In this document: piece after piece, positions 7,923-15,826 of the stretch
Layout: the number at the start of each line of letters is the position of its first letter
Numbering within the stretch: position 1 is the stretch's first letter
The notes under the pieces: generated by a model
What the model was told of the DNA's origin: nothing
What the model saw: the letters and a program-made list of their open reading frames with translations, nothing else
The model's database searches: none
NCBI GenBank assembly: GCA_049646625.1
Contig: JBARWE010000051.1
Span: forward strand, 1-36,840
DNA: 36,840 bases
Direction of reading: 5' to 3'
From: PRO6 sp049646625
GTDB lineage: Bacteria; Pseudomonadota; Alphaproteobacteria; Rhizobiales; Xanthobacteraceae
Position numbers and translations under genes: made by a program

Positions 7923-8149
7923 ACGATTTCCAACGGTCTTCCGATTGCCTTCCAACCGGCTTCCAACGGCCTTCCAACGCCCTGTCCACACACTCCCCAT
8001 ACCCCTCGGGTGTTGGAACACCCCGATTGGAAGATCGGGGGCCAACACTGAGCATCTTGGTTTTGCACATGCGAAGGGATCGCGGTGCCGTCGCGCTTGG
8101 CTCGCTGACCGGCTGGACTGCGATGATGTCCGGCGTCGCCGCCTTTTGA
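7919..8149 (+). CDS. possible short ORF across the repeat array
   Basis: A 76-aa frame starts at ATG 7919 overlapping the helicase stop (ATGA), the arrangement used by most genes in this element. Its first half is encoded by the 11-bp repeats and reads as FQRSS/GFQRPS-like phrases, which may simply be translated iterons. No family or structural feature supports it. It may be a non-coding origin region with an accidental frame. Confidence 0.25.
   Translation: MNDFQRSSDCLPTGFQRPSNALSTHSPYPSGVGTPRLEDRGPTLSILVLHMRRDRGAVALGSLTGWTAMMSGVAAF
7928..7982. repeat. iteron-like array, five tandem 11-bp units
   Basis: Five consecutive units, exactly 11 bases apart, start at 7928, 7939, 7950, 7961 and 7972. 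Four begin TTCCAACG or TTCCAACC; the second is diverged (TTCCGATTG). Eleven bases is about one helical turn, so all units face the same side of the DNA, as in iteron origins and cooperative operators. The array directly follows a RepA-like helicase gene. The word TTGGAA recurs inverted at 8013 and 8027. A replication origin is the favoured reading. Confidence 0.6.
8010..8048. other. long imperfect hairpin next to the iteron-like array
   Basis: The outer arms GTGTTGG (8010-8016) and CCAACAC (8042-8048) pair perfectly, as do the inner arms CCCCGAT (8021-8027) and ATCGGGG (8034-8040) around a 6-base loop. Together they give 14 paired bases with a small asymmetric internal loop. No T tract follows closely, so it is not a typical terminator on the plus strand. 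Its position between the array and an A/T-rich stretch (about 8150-8240) fits an origin structure, but a transcription terminator for the early operon is also possible. Confidence 0.45.
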
Positions 8150-8270
8150 TATCTAATCAAATGCTGTGACTTGGATTGTCGTTGTTTGTCAGTATTTTAA
8201 TTTCCGGTGATTTGGCTCATATTCGATTTGGGTAACACAAGGGTATCGATCCAACCATTTTTCTCGCACC

Positions 8271-8885
8271 ATGGCCGAACGCAAGCTCTCTCACCGTTGC
8301 AAAGTATGCACGCATCCTGACCGGCTCAGGATCGAGATGCTGCGCGCCGGCGGAGGCGGACTGGACGCACTCGCAAAGAAGTTCGGCGTCAGCAAGGACA
8401 GCATTCACCGCCACTGGCATCTTCACGTTCCATCCGAAATCAAAAGCGCCTATCTCGCCGGGCCCGGCGACCTCGCCAGTTTCGTGGAAAAGGCGGCTAA
8501 AGAGGGAGACAGCATTCTCGACTATCTGCGCCTGTGCCGGGGTGTCCTGACGGCTCAGATCGCGGCAACCACCGAAGCGGGGGACGCCCGAGCGGCAGCC
8601 TACGTCGCGGACAAGCTGCGCCTCCTGCTCGAAACGATTGCGAAGGTGACCGGCGAACTCGGTAACTTGGCATCGGTGACGATCAACAACACCACGAACG
8701 TTGCCGTCCTCTCCGAGCACCCAGCATTTCTGCGACTTCAGGCAACGATCCTCCGTAGCCTTGCGAAGCACCCAGAAGCGCGCGCAGCGGTGGTGGCTGC
8801 CCTACGTCAACTCGACCACGAAAACGCACAGGCGGCGCTCCCTGCCCCCGCAAAGCCCGACATGGTGGTAGATCATGCAGCCTAG
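8271..8885 (+). CDS. putative terminase small subunit
   Basis: The 204-aa protein sits directly before, and overlaps by 11 bases, the large terminase gene, the usual position of the DNA-recognition subunit. The N-terminus has a CKVCTHPDR cysteine pair followed by a helix-turn-helix-like run (GGLDALAKKFGVSKDSIHRHWHLHV), consistent with pac/cos site recognition. The rest is predicted helical and could mediate oligomerisation. Small terminase subunits are poorly conserved, so the call depends on position and the helix-turn-helix. The upstream A/T-rich region probably carries the late promoter. Confidence 0.72.
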   Translation: MAERKLSHRCKVCTHPDRLRIEMLRAGGGGLDALAKKFGVSKDSIHRHWHLHVPSEIKSAYLAGPGDLASFVEKAAKEGDSILDYLRLCRGVLTAQIAATTEAGDARAAAYVADKLRLLLETIAKVTGELGNLASVTINNTTNVAVLSEHPAFLRLQATILRSLAKHPEARAAVVAALRQLDHENAQAALPAPAKPDMVVDHAA

Positions 8886-10140
8886 CATTGCATCCCGGCT
8901 TGCGGACGTTCTTGCCGATGGCGGATGGCGAGCGAAGGCCCGACCCGAGCAATTGCCCCCTGCAGGGGCCTGGAACGGGTGGCTGTTTCTCGCTGGCCGC
9001 GGCGCCGGGAAGACCCGCTCCGGTGCAGAATGGATTTGCGAGAGTGTCGAGACCGGCGAAGCAAAGCGGATCGCGCTGGTAGCGCCGACAGCGCACGACG
9101 CCCGGCACGTCATGGTGGAAGGCGAGAGCGGCATCCTATCGATCGCGCCGGCTTGGAACCGTCCCGACTATGAGCCATCCCGACGCAAGCTGACATGGAA
9201 GAGCGGCGCTGAAGCATTCACGTTCAGCAGCGAAGAAGCCGACCGCCTCCGAGGACCGCAATTTGACCTTGCTTGGGCGGACGAACTGGCGGCTTGGACC
9301 GACCCCCAAACTGCTTGGGATATGCTTATGCTCGGCCTCCGACTTGGCCGGCATCCTCGGTGGCTTGCCACGACTACCCCAAGGCCGATCAAGCTCCTGA
9401 AGGACTTGCTCACCCGAAAGGACGTGGTGATATCGCGAGCGACCACCTTCGACAACGCCGCCAATCTTGCGTCGACCTTCCTCGAAGCGGTGAAAGCCCG
9501 CTACGAGGGCACCAGGCTCGGCCGGCAGGAACTCAATGCAGAATTGCTTAGCGATACCCCCGGCGCGCTCTGGCAACTGGATTGGCTAGACAAAGGCCGC
9601 GTGGTGCGAGCGCCCGAACTTAAGCGCATCGTGGTTGCGATTGATCCCGCTGTCAGCAATTCCGAAGGAAGCGACGAGACTGGCATCGTGGTCGCCGGCA
9701 TCGATCACAACGATCACGGCTATGTGCTGGCGGACCTGAGCGGCCGATATGGTCCGCGCGACTGGGCGATCAAGGCGGTGTGCGCATATCGCGACCACAA
9801 GGCCGACCGCATCGTTGCCGAGGTGAACAACGGCGGCGCGATGGTCGAGACCACGCTGCGGATGGTGGATGCCAGCGTCCCATATCGCGCGGTTCACGCC
9901 AGCCGCGGCAAGGTGACCCGAGCAGAGCCGATCAGCGCGCTCTACGAGCAGGGCAAAATCCATCACGTCGGCACGTTCTCTGCCCTCGAAGATCAGATGT
10001 GCAGCTTTACCAGTGATTTTGACCGCAACCGGGCTGGATATTCGCCCGACCGTCTCGATGCGCTGGTGTGGTGCCTGACTGAGTTAATGACCACGCATCG
10101 CGCCGAAACGAAAACCGCAGCCATTACGGGGCTGATCTGA
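8875..10140 (+). CDS. phage terminase large subunit (packaging ATPase-nuclease)
   Basis: Motor protein that translocates DNA into a procapsid and cuts it. The ATPase domain has Walker A GRGAGKT at 41-47 and Walker B DLAWADE at 131-137 with the catalytic glutamate; LATTTPR (164-170) matches the coupling motif. The C-terminal nuclease shows the three expected acidic residues: D257 in VVAIDPA, E316 in IVAEVNNGG and D395 in RLDALVW. This is the Terminase_6 / GpA-like architecture at its normal length (421 aa), and it appears intact. The next gene starts on its stop codon. Its presence in an element with no capsid or portal gene is the most unusual point. Confidence 0.93.
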   Translation: MQPSIASRLADVLADGGWRAKARPEQLPPAGAWNGWLFLAGRGAGKTRSGAEWICESVETGEAKRIALVAPTAHDARHVMVEGESGILSIAPAWNRPDYEPSRRKLTWKSGAEAFTFSSEEADRLRGPQFDLAWADELAAWTDPQTAWDMLMLGLRLGRHPRWLATTTPRPIKLLKDLLTRKDVVISRATTFDNAANLASTFLEAVKARYEGTRLGRQELNAELLSDTPGALWQLDWLDKGRVVRAPELKRIVVAIDPAVSNSEGSDETGIVVAGIDHNDHGYVLADLSGRYGPRDWAIKAVCAYRDHKADRIVAEVNNGGAMVETTLRMVDASVPYRAVHASRGKVTRAEPISALYEQGKIHHVGTFSALEDQMCSFTSDFDRNRAGYSPDRLDALVWCLTELMTTHRAETKTAAITGLI

Positions 10141-10697
10141 TGGGTATCATCGCGCAAATCAGTGATCGGCTATGGTTTCGGCGCCATCGCAAACTGCACT
10201 TGGACGCGGTGAAGAACCAGCGCGCGCAAATTCGCGAGATAAGGCGTGCCGCGCGTCAGGCCATTATTGATCTTGCCGAGCAAGCGCCGCCGATGCCGCC
10301 CGGCACCTTAGTCAAGGTGAAGCATCACCGAGACGGCTATGTGTGGGTCGTCGCGGAGCGGGTGCCGAGTGTCGGTGAAGTTATCGACCTGAGAATTGTT
10401 CGCCAGGACTTTCCGCATCCTGTTTCCTATGTCGCCGGCGTCTTGAGTTTAGAGATTGTCGGACATGCCGAATTTACAATCGGGCAGAAGGTGCAGACCG
10501 GGGCCGATGAAGGTGAGGTGGTCCGCATCACCGACGACGAAATACTTGTTCGGTACGAGAAGATCACCAGTCAGCTTCGCGACGGCAGTAGCGTTGCACG
10601 TCTCAACTGCCAGCGCTGGTATCCGATCCATGTACTTGCCCTAGAAACTGATCCGCGCCTCCGCTTCGGCGCCAGCAACAAGGACTCTGCACAATGA
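10140..10697 (+). CDS. hypothetical protein following the terminase
   Basis: A 185-aa protein whose ATG overlaps the terminase TGA by one base. A short basic N-terminal helix (residues 1-50) precedes a predicted beta-rich middle (GTLVKVKHHRDGYVWVVAERVPSVGEVI, then TIGQKVQTGADEGEVVRI) that looks like one or two small barrel modules. It has none of the features or size of a portal protein, which normally occupies this position. No function is assigned. Confidence 0.7.
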   Translation: MGIIAQISDRLWFRRHRKLHLDAVKNQRAQIREIRRAARQAIIDLAEQAPPMPPGTLVKVKHHRDGYVWVVAERVPSVGEVIDLRIVRQDFPHPVSYVAGVLSLEIVGHAEFTIGQKVQTGADEGEVVRITDDEILVRYEKITSQLRDGSSVARLNCQRWYPIHVLALETDPRLRFGASNKDSAQ

Positions 10698-11356
10698 AAA
10701 CTCCAATTGACCGAAACAGTCTGAAAATCCGGATCAACGACCACATGTTGCCGAAGGGGCTGCCGGCGACCGAAACGCCGAACGCTGCGCTCACAGCATT
10801 TCGAGCGGCTCAGGCTATCTATGAAGAGTTCGAGCAGGTCCGCGCCGCTCACGGCAGCAATCGCAACCTGTCAGTTGAGGGCGCGCAGGCAGCTACTCGG
10901 GAATGGGCGAAATCGAAGCTCGCAAATCTGGAACTGAGTTTGCGATCACTTCGCGGCCGCGCCGATCTCTACGAGCAAGCCCGGCAGCGGCGTGCCGTGG
11001 AGTGGCTCGGGCCGGAGCCGACCGAGCCGGCGGATATCGCGTTGCTGACGGAAATCAGGTCATGGGTGCGTTCGCTCCCGGAGAAGGAGCGCGCAATGAA
11101 GATGCTTTCGGTCGCATCCAGCGGCGACAAGATGGCGCTGCGGGCCGTTCTGAACGCGCCGAGTTATCTGACCGGCCTCGATGCCGAAATGATGGAGCGC
11201 ATCCGTGATGAAATGTTCCGCCGAGCCGATCCGGTTCAGCACGAAAAGGACATCACGATTGTGAAGGCGCTCAACGTCGCTGAGCGCGCCGTGGATGGCG
11301 TTCTGCGGTTCATCGATCAGGAGGTCGGCGGCGTCGAAGAGAAGGAAGCCGCTTAA
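10694..11356 (+). CDS. hypothetical helical protein in the late region
   Basis: A 220-aa, strongly helical, charged protein overlapping the previous gene by 4 bases. The C-terminal segment (MLSVASSGDKMALRAVLNAPSYLTGL... ERIRDEMFRR) is typical of small phage proteins of unknown role, but I cannot name a family. Its charge and helicity would fit a scaffold or DNA-binding protein; this is speculation from composition only. It is followed by a hairpin and the tape-measure-like gene. Confidence 0.7.
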   Translation: MKTPIDRNSLKIRINDHMLPKGLPATETPNAALTAFRAAQAIYEEFEQVRAAHGSNRNLSVEGAQAATREWAKSKLANLELSLRSLRGRADLYEQARQRRAVEWLGPEPTEPADIALLTEIRSWVRSLPEKERAMKMLSVASSGDKMALRAVLNAPSYLTGLDAEMMERIRDEMFRRADPVQHEKDITIVKALNVAERAVDGVLRFIDQEVGGVEEKEAA

Positions 11357-11397
11357 CGGTTTGCGATCGGGGGCGCTGGCCGCCCTTGAGCGCAGAG

Positions 11398-11430
11398 CGG
11401 CGGGAGGGTGGCGACGCTGCTCTCCCGCCG
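11398..11430. other. GC-rich inverted repeat between late genes
   Basis: A perfect 9-base stem (CGGCGGGAG at 11398-11406 with CTCCCGCCG at 11422-11430) closes a 15-base loop in the 101-base gap between two late genes. No T tract follows, so it is more likely an RNA-processing or attenuation element than a simple terminator. Confidence 0.4.
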
Positions 11431-11457
11431 GCGCTGCAATGAAACAGGAGATGCGAG

Positions 11458-12720
11458 ATGCCCGACGTAGCGGTTTTAGGTATCGCTGTTGATTCGAGTG
11501 AAGCCGAGCGCAACCTTCGCAATTTTGAGGCAGTCGCCCGGCGCACAGGTGAATCGACTGAACAGGTTGCGGCCCGGTTTCAGAAAGCAAGAGAGGTGGC
11601 AAAGAGCCTCCCCAATCCGCTAAAGAACGTGAGTGATGGGGCGGCCCGCGCCGGCAATCAGTTTCAGCAGATGGCTCTTGGATCGAAGGCGGCTGAAGTT
11701 GCCTTCAAGGGATTTTCACGGATATTTAGCGGCGTGGTTTCATCGCTCGCGGCCGGCGGCATCGCTGGCATTACCGCCGCCATCACGAGCTATGCCCTCG
11801 AAGCATTCAACGCAGTTGACGATTTGGACGAAAAGATTAAGCAGCACACCAATCTTGTCCGATCCATCAAGACTGCATATGGCGAGGCTGGTAAGGGCAT
11901 CAATATTTCGGTCAACGAGAGCATTGCCGTCCTGAAGACGCTGCTCAACTTCAAGACTGACGATATCAAGAAAGAGTTTCAGTCTCTCTCAAAAAGCATC
12001 GCTGAGTCGCTTTCCGATTATCGCATCACCGGCCTCGGACCAGCGGTTGAGGAAAATTCTCGGAAGTTCGCTGCGTTTGGCGATGCCATTACAGCGTTCA
12101 AGAGCACCCTGAATGACGGCACGCCTGATATTCTTGCCTTCCGGCGAGCGGTTCAGCAGATCATCGACTCCAGCGCGGATGAAAAGACGCGGAAGCTTGG
12201 CCGTGAATTGCTTGAAATGACAGCAAAGGCGTCCGGCGCTCAGCTTGCCATCGAAAGCGCCGCCAAGGCGGTTCGCTCGTTCGGCGCCGACGCTCTTATG
12301 GCGGCCAGCCAAGGCGAGGCGTTTGCCAAGGCTATGAGCACGCTCGGCAAGACCGTATCACCCAACCTGTCGGATCGCGAGAGGATACTCGCAAACTACA
12401 GCGACGCGCTTACGAAAGCGACGGGCACGGAGGAACGGCTTGCGGTCGAGCGTGTGAAGAATGACCAGCTTGCGATCCTTTCAGCGAACGAACGCAAGCG
12501 GGCACTCGAAGAAGCCGCGCGGGCCGCTGAAGCTGCGGCGAAGCGGTATCAAGGCACGATCAACGCCGCGAACAATCATATCGCCACGCTCGGCGCTGAA
12601 ACCACGGCAGCGGGACAAGGCGTCAGCAACCTCGCAGCACTCCGCGAGAAGGCAGCCAAAGCCGCTCCGGTGAACGACAACCGGGAGGCGCGGGACCCGC
12701 AGTCTGCGAAGGCGGCATGA
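11458..12720 (+). CDS. short tape-measure-like phage protein
   Basis: A 420-aa protein with the texture of tail length tape-measure proteins. The opening is VDSSEAERNLRNFEAVARRTGES..., a hydrophobic segment lies near residues 85-120 (FSRIFSGVVSSLAAGGIAGITAAITSYAL), and long Ala/Lys/Glu-rich helices follow, including a predicted coiled coil around 325-365. Tape-measure proteins set tail length and reach the host membrane during injection. At 420 aa it is short for the family, and neighbouring tail genes are not recognised, so it may be a reduced relative or a different helical phage protein. The start has an AGGAG box 8-12 bases upstream. It overlaps the next gene by 4 bases. Confidence 0.6.
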   Translation: MPDVAVLGIAVDSSEAERNLRNFEAVARRTGESTEQVAARFQKAREVAKSLPNPLKNVSDGAARAGNQFQQMALGSKAAEVAFKGFSRIFSGVVSSLAAGGIAGITAAITSYALEAFNAVDDLDEKIKQHTNLVRSIKTAYGEAGKGINISVNESIAVLKTLLNFKTDDIKKEFQSLSKSIAESLSDYRITGLGPAVEENSRKFAAFGDAITAFKSTLNDGTPDILAFRRAVQQIIDSSADEKTRKLGRELLEMTAKASGAQLAIESAAKAVRSFGADALMAASQGEAFAKAMSTLGKTVSPNLSDRERILANYSDALTKATGTEERLAVERVKNDQLAILSANERKRALEEAARAAEAAAKRYQGTINAANNHIATLGAETTAAGQGVSNLAALREKAAKAAPVNDNREARDPQSAKAA

Positions 12721-13553
12721 GCGCGATCAATGCGCTCGTACAGCGTTCGTCCGTACACATGATCACGGATGGCCTGAGCTACCATGGCGGCATTCCCTTC
12801 AGTGTTGACGACCAAAAGACGCACTTGCTTTCGACCTGGCGCGCCGCGCTGGCCGCTACCGGGCCGGCATTGCTTGGGGGGTTTCTTGCAAATGAGATTC
12901 CGCGACAATTTCGCTCCTTCGACCACGTTGTTTCGGAGGGCGAGCAGGCTATTGAGCGGTTGTTTCGTGATTATGTGAACAAGTATCGCGACGGTGACGC
13001 GGTGTCTTCACTGGTGCTGATCGGCTGGCACAATGGCGAGGATCGCCCCATGGCTCTTGCCATGGATATGGCGACTGAGGGAGAAAAGCTGAAATGGGTG
13101 GAACAGCACGGCACCGGCTCATCGCCTGAACACCGTTTCAAGCTGATGGAGTTGAAGGAAATCGCGATGCCTCCGGCTACGCTTTCTCAGCTTCAAGCCG
13201 CCGGCTACACGTTCCGCGACTACGATGCGATGGATCCGGAAACGGACCTTTTGCATTTACTTGAGATTCAGCGGCGCATTCTGGTCGATGGTCATTACTA
13301 CGTCGGCGGACAAGCGTTGCTCACGTCCATCGATAAAACTGGCGTCCGTCAGAGGATCATTCACAGGTGGGACGAGGACGAACCGGGCAAGCCGATTACG
13401 CCCAGGTCGATCAATTGGAAGACGTGGCTCGCCGATCATTCGCGGGATCGTACCGAGCGCACGTTGGAAGCCGCCGGTATCAATTTGTCGGGACTATCCC
13501 GTCTTCAGCGTGAGCGGATGTGGAAAAAGGCCAAGAAGGGAACGCTGCGATGA
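12717..13553 (+). CDS. phage-associated protein with an Ntn-hydrolase-like N-terminus
   Basis: A 278-aa protein. Its first 110 residues (INALVQRSSVHMITDGLSYHG..., ...KTHLLSTWRAALAATGPALLGG) resemble the proteasome-beta/Ntn-hydrolase-like proteins found in tail regions of alphaproteobacterial prophages, where they usually begin with a few strands and a DG motif. The nucleophile (normally Thr, Ser or Cys at mature residue 1) is not evident, so activity is doubtful. The C-terminal third contains a basic segment (RLQRERMWKKAKKGTLR). Translationally coupled on both sides. Function unknown. Confidence 0.6.
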   Translation: MSAINALVQRSSVHMITDGLSYHGGIPFSVDDQKTHLLSTWRAALAATGPALLGGFLANEIPRQFRSFDHVVSEGEQAIERLFRDYVNKYRDGDAVSSLVLIGWHNGEDRPMALAMDMATEGEKLKWVEQHGTGSSPEHRFKLMELKEIAMPPATLSQLQAAGYTFRDYDAMDPETDLLHLLEIQRRILVDGHYYVGGQALLTSIDKTGVRQRIIHRWDEDEPGKPITPRSINWKTWLADHSRDRTERTLEAAGINLSGLSRLQRERMWKKAKKGTLR

Positions 13554-13948
13554 ACGACAAGTACGGGAAGATGCTGGACGATGTTCGCTCGATCGTTGGC
13601 GAAGTTCGCTCACGACTTCGGGCCAGAGGTATCGAGTCTCACGACATCGGTGCTTGCCTCTTTCAGGAAGCGCTTATCGAACTGTACGGCGTCGATTATG
13701 GCAGTGCGCTGCTAGCGACCGTTGCCAAGCGGTGTATTGGCTATTCAGAAGAACTGATGGGCATCTATATTGTTGATGCGGCGCGCAACACTGAAGGAAT
13801 GCCGCCGGAAGAAATCCAGAAAGTCGAGAAGGCATTCAACGAGTCTCAGGACGGGCGAGTTGGGCGAGGCATGTCGGTGATCGAACGTGCGGCTCAAGCG
13901 GTTACGGAGAAGTACGGTCCGTTTCCGGCAACGAGGGATTTGCGATGA
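13550..13948 (+). CDS. hypothetical protein
   Basis: A 132-aa soluble, helical protein starting at ATG 13550 inside the stop of the preceding gene; the in-frame ATG at 13520 would overlap more and is less likely. No recognised domain. It is coupled by 4 bases to the next gene. The coding pattern and operon position support a real gene. Confidence 0.65.
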   Translation: MNDKYGKMLDDVRSIVGEVRSRLRARGIESHDIGACLFQEALIELYGVDYGSALLATVAKRCIGYSEELMGIYIVDAARNTEGMPPEEIQKVEKAFNESQDGRVGRGMSVIERAAQAVTEKYGPFPATRDLR

Positions 13949-14427
13949 CGGCCACCGAATCAATAGAGCAAATCTGCAACGATCTTGGGATCGAGATCGT
14001 CCCGTGCAACGTCACCATCACTCCGAAGCGCACCAAGGCAATTCAGACGATGCGGCGGCTTCTCGCGCAGCACGGTGAAGGTCACATCGTCATCACGTTG
14101 AGGACCATCGTGGAATCGGCCGGTAACGAGTGTGCGCTCACAGGAGCTGTGATACTGGGCGTCTCTGACCTCATTCTCGCTCACCCGAAATGGCCGGAGC
14201 ACGGGCTGGCGTGGATCGAGGCGTTCGATGGCATTGACCTGATCGACCTCGCCAAGAAGGCCAGCGCGAACCGGAAGGCAGTTCCCAAGCGCGAGGCCAT
14301 GGCGGCGATGCTGTACGAACGGCTTGCCCCGATCTTCGATCCGCCCGCGCCGAGGAAGCGCGCGCCGTTCAAGCACAGCAGGATGACGCCGCGGTACGTC
14401 GCCGGGGCAACCGTGACACCGTCCTAA
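13945..14427 (+). CDS. hypothetical protein, last of the late operon
   Basis: A 160-aa protein with a predicted mixed fold and a basic C-terminus rich in Pro, Arg and Lys (PPAPRKRAPFKHSRM), which could contact nucleic acid. Its TAA overlaps the TAG of the convergent membrane-protein gene (bases 14424-14427), so the two operons collide with no room for a separate terminator. It resembles small phage or element proteins of unknown function in related genomes. Confidence 0.68.
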   Translation: MTATESIEQICNDLGIEIVPCNVTITPKRTKAIQTMRRLLAQHGEGHIVITLRTIVESAGNECALTGAVILGVSDLILAHPKWPEHGLAWIEAFDGIDLIDLAKKASANRKAVPKREAMAAMLYERLAPIFDPPAPRKRAPFKHSRMTPRYVAGATVTPS

Positions 14428-14657
14428 ATCCAAGTCGCAACGAGTTGGAACGCTGCGCCGGCAATGACAAGGACCAATCCAAACAGCCCGTAGATGAAGT
14501 AGCGCTGCTCAAGCGATTTCTCTATCTCATCCACTTGATCGGTGACTAGATACGTGGCGCCGCCGGTTGGAACGTGAAACGGCATCCCATATCTGAATAG
14601 AATCAGAACGCCGATGAGCGAAAGAGTGATGCCAATCGTGTTGAGATACGGTGCCAT
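14424..14657 (-). CDS. small two-helix membrane protein
   Basis: A 77-aa protein with hydrophobic segments near residues 7-24 and 54-75, joined by a polar loop with an acidic coiled stretch (VTDQVDEIEKSLEQRY). It is the last gene of a three-gene minus-strand cassette opposed to all surrounding element genes. The size would suit a holin, but there is no lysin and the topology is not diagnostic. It may be cargo. Confidence 0.6.
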   Translation of the reverse strand: MAPYLNTIGITLSLIGVLILFRYGMPFHVPTGGATYLVTDQVDEIEKSLEQRYFIYGLFGLVLVIAGAAFQLVATWI

Positions 14658-14663
14658 GACCAG

Positions 14664-14957
14664 TTAGGCCGACAGCCGATTGTCCGGCTGAGGCTCGTAG
14701 TAGCGACGCATTGCAGTGAGGTGGTCGAGCTGAGCTTTTGAATTATTGCGCATGATCCGGACGTCGCCGACTACCTGTCCGAATGCGAATAGCGCAACAG
14801 CAGGAATAGATAGGCCGATAGCAATCAAGAATGCGAAGACAGGTTCGGCACCACTGAGTGACGAGGCCGTGGCCATTGGCGCCTTCAGAACCATTGCAAA
14901 TACAAGCCATACGAATAGGAGATAGACACCTGAAACGACTTTTAAGAATGTTGCCAT
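14664..14957 (-). CDS. small two-helix membrane protein
   Basis: A 97-aa protein with hydrophobic segments around residues 5-27 and 39-62 and a basic C-terminal tail (MRNNSKAQLDHLTAMRRYYEPQP). The start at 14957 is chosen because the ATG shares a base with the TGA of the upstream gene; an in-frame ATG at 14996 would overlap further. Family unknown. Its coupling to the 166-aa gene implies joint production. Confidence 0.65.
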   Translation of the reverse strand: MATFLKVVSGVYLLFVWLVFAMVLKAPMATASSLSGAEPVFAFLIAIGLSIPAVALFAFGQVVGDVRIMRNNSKAQLDHLTAMRRYYEPQPDNRLSA

Positions 14958-15457
14958 CAGTGCTCGCCTCGCGCTTCGCGCTTTATACGCTCCCACTCTT
15001 CCTTCAGTACTTTTCGGCCGGCCTTCATTAATGGCTCATCGAATTTTTGGCGGTTAGCGAGATCATCGGTTTTGTAGAGTTGATCAAGGATCTCCCAAAG
15101 ATCCTTTTGTGCGCCATTGTTAGTGTTGAGCATAAGGTCCAATTTGGTACCAAGCTGAGAAAGCTTCTGCAGCGTGGAGGTATTGAGCGTCTGGGCTGTC
15201 ATTAGAATGGAGTGGTATTCGGAAATCGTCGTCCTAAGATCACTAAGCCACTCGAGCCGCATAGAAGCTATAGCTCGATGTCCTGACGCTCTTGCGGACA
15301 AGAGAGCCGCGTCTGCGGCCTTCGATGACGCTGTGGATTGCCGCCAGCCGATGAGTAGCGTCACACCGGAGGCGATTAGGCCAACGGTCAAGGTAACGAA
15401 ACCAGCAAGGACCGTAGCGCCTGATTGACTGCTTGCGGCTTCGGAAACCCAGCTCAT
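14957..15457 (-). CDS. single-pass membrane protein with cytoplasmic helical domain
   Basis: The 166-aa protein has one strong hydrophobic segment (about residues 15-37) followed by a long soluble helical region. The part MRLEWLSDLRTTISEYHSIL matches a pattern common in uncharacterised bacterial membrane proteins, in which a membrane anchor is followed by an RxxWxxxLR-type helix. It leads the opposed cassette and has an excellent ribosome-binding site (GGGGAGGT). The local base composition is more A/T-rich than the late genes. A role in superinfection exclusion or defence is possible, but no motif proves it. Confidence 0.7.
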   Translation of the reverse strand: MSWVSEAASSQSGATVLAGFVTLTVGLIASGVTLLIGWRQSTASSKAADAALLSARASGHRAIASMRLEWLSDLRTTISEYHSILMTAQTLNTSTLQKLSQLGTKLDLMLNTNNGAQKDLWEILDQLYKTDDLANRQKFDEPLMKAGRKVLKEEWERIKREARGEH

Positions 15458-15826
15458 TGCTTACCTCCCCGTCACCAGCCTACCGCAGGTTGCGGGCGCA
15501 CGGAACTCCCCCGAAGGGGAATTGAAAATTTAACGGATCAGTGCTGAAATGGTCGCGGTGCTAGACACACCCGAAGCGGTCCCTTGCCGGGGATTGCGCT
15601 TCATCCGCGATAGGCGGGCCAAGAGCCTTGCCGGGCTTCCTTGTCCGCTGAAAGTAACGACGCGCCCATGCCGTGGGCGTGACCGGCTCATTATGCCGGG
15701 AGTGCCACGGCTATACAAGACCTTCGGGGAAGGTCGTGGCGCACGCTTCGCGGCGTGTTGTCTAGCTCCCGGTGCCAGCCCGTCGCTGGCGTCCCGGCCT
15801 AGACAGCCGGTTACCGCGAGCAAACC
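15458..15826. ncRNA. non-coding stretch with several strong hairpins (candidate structured RNA)
   Basis: This 369-base gap between divergent genes contains an ordered series of complementary arms. They are 15663-15668/15674-15679 (CGCCCA/TGGGCG), 15683-15687/15695-15699, 15719-15724/15730-15735 (GACCTT/AAGGTC) inside 15704-15708/15736-15740 (GCCAC/GTGGC), 15742-15746/15753-15757 (CACGC/GCGTG), and a long hairpin joining TGTCTAG (15759-15765) to CTAGACA (15799-15805) with inner GCCAGC/GCTGGC. Open frames here have unlikely composition. It could be an RNA gene, a leader of the plus-strand gene at 15827 or a packaging/origin site. It must also hold the promoter of the opposed membrane cassette. 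Confidence 0.5.

Noticed and set aside
14424..14957. Calling the small membrane proteins a holin/spanin lysis module
   Set aside because: No endolysin is nearby, the genes oppose the late operon, and their topology is not specific.
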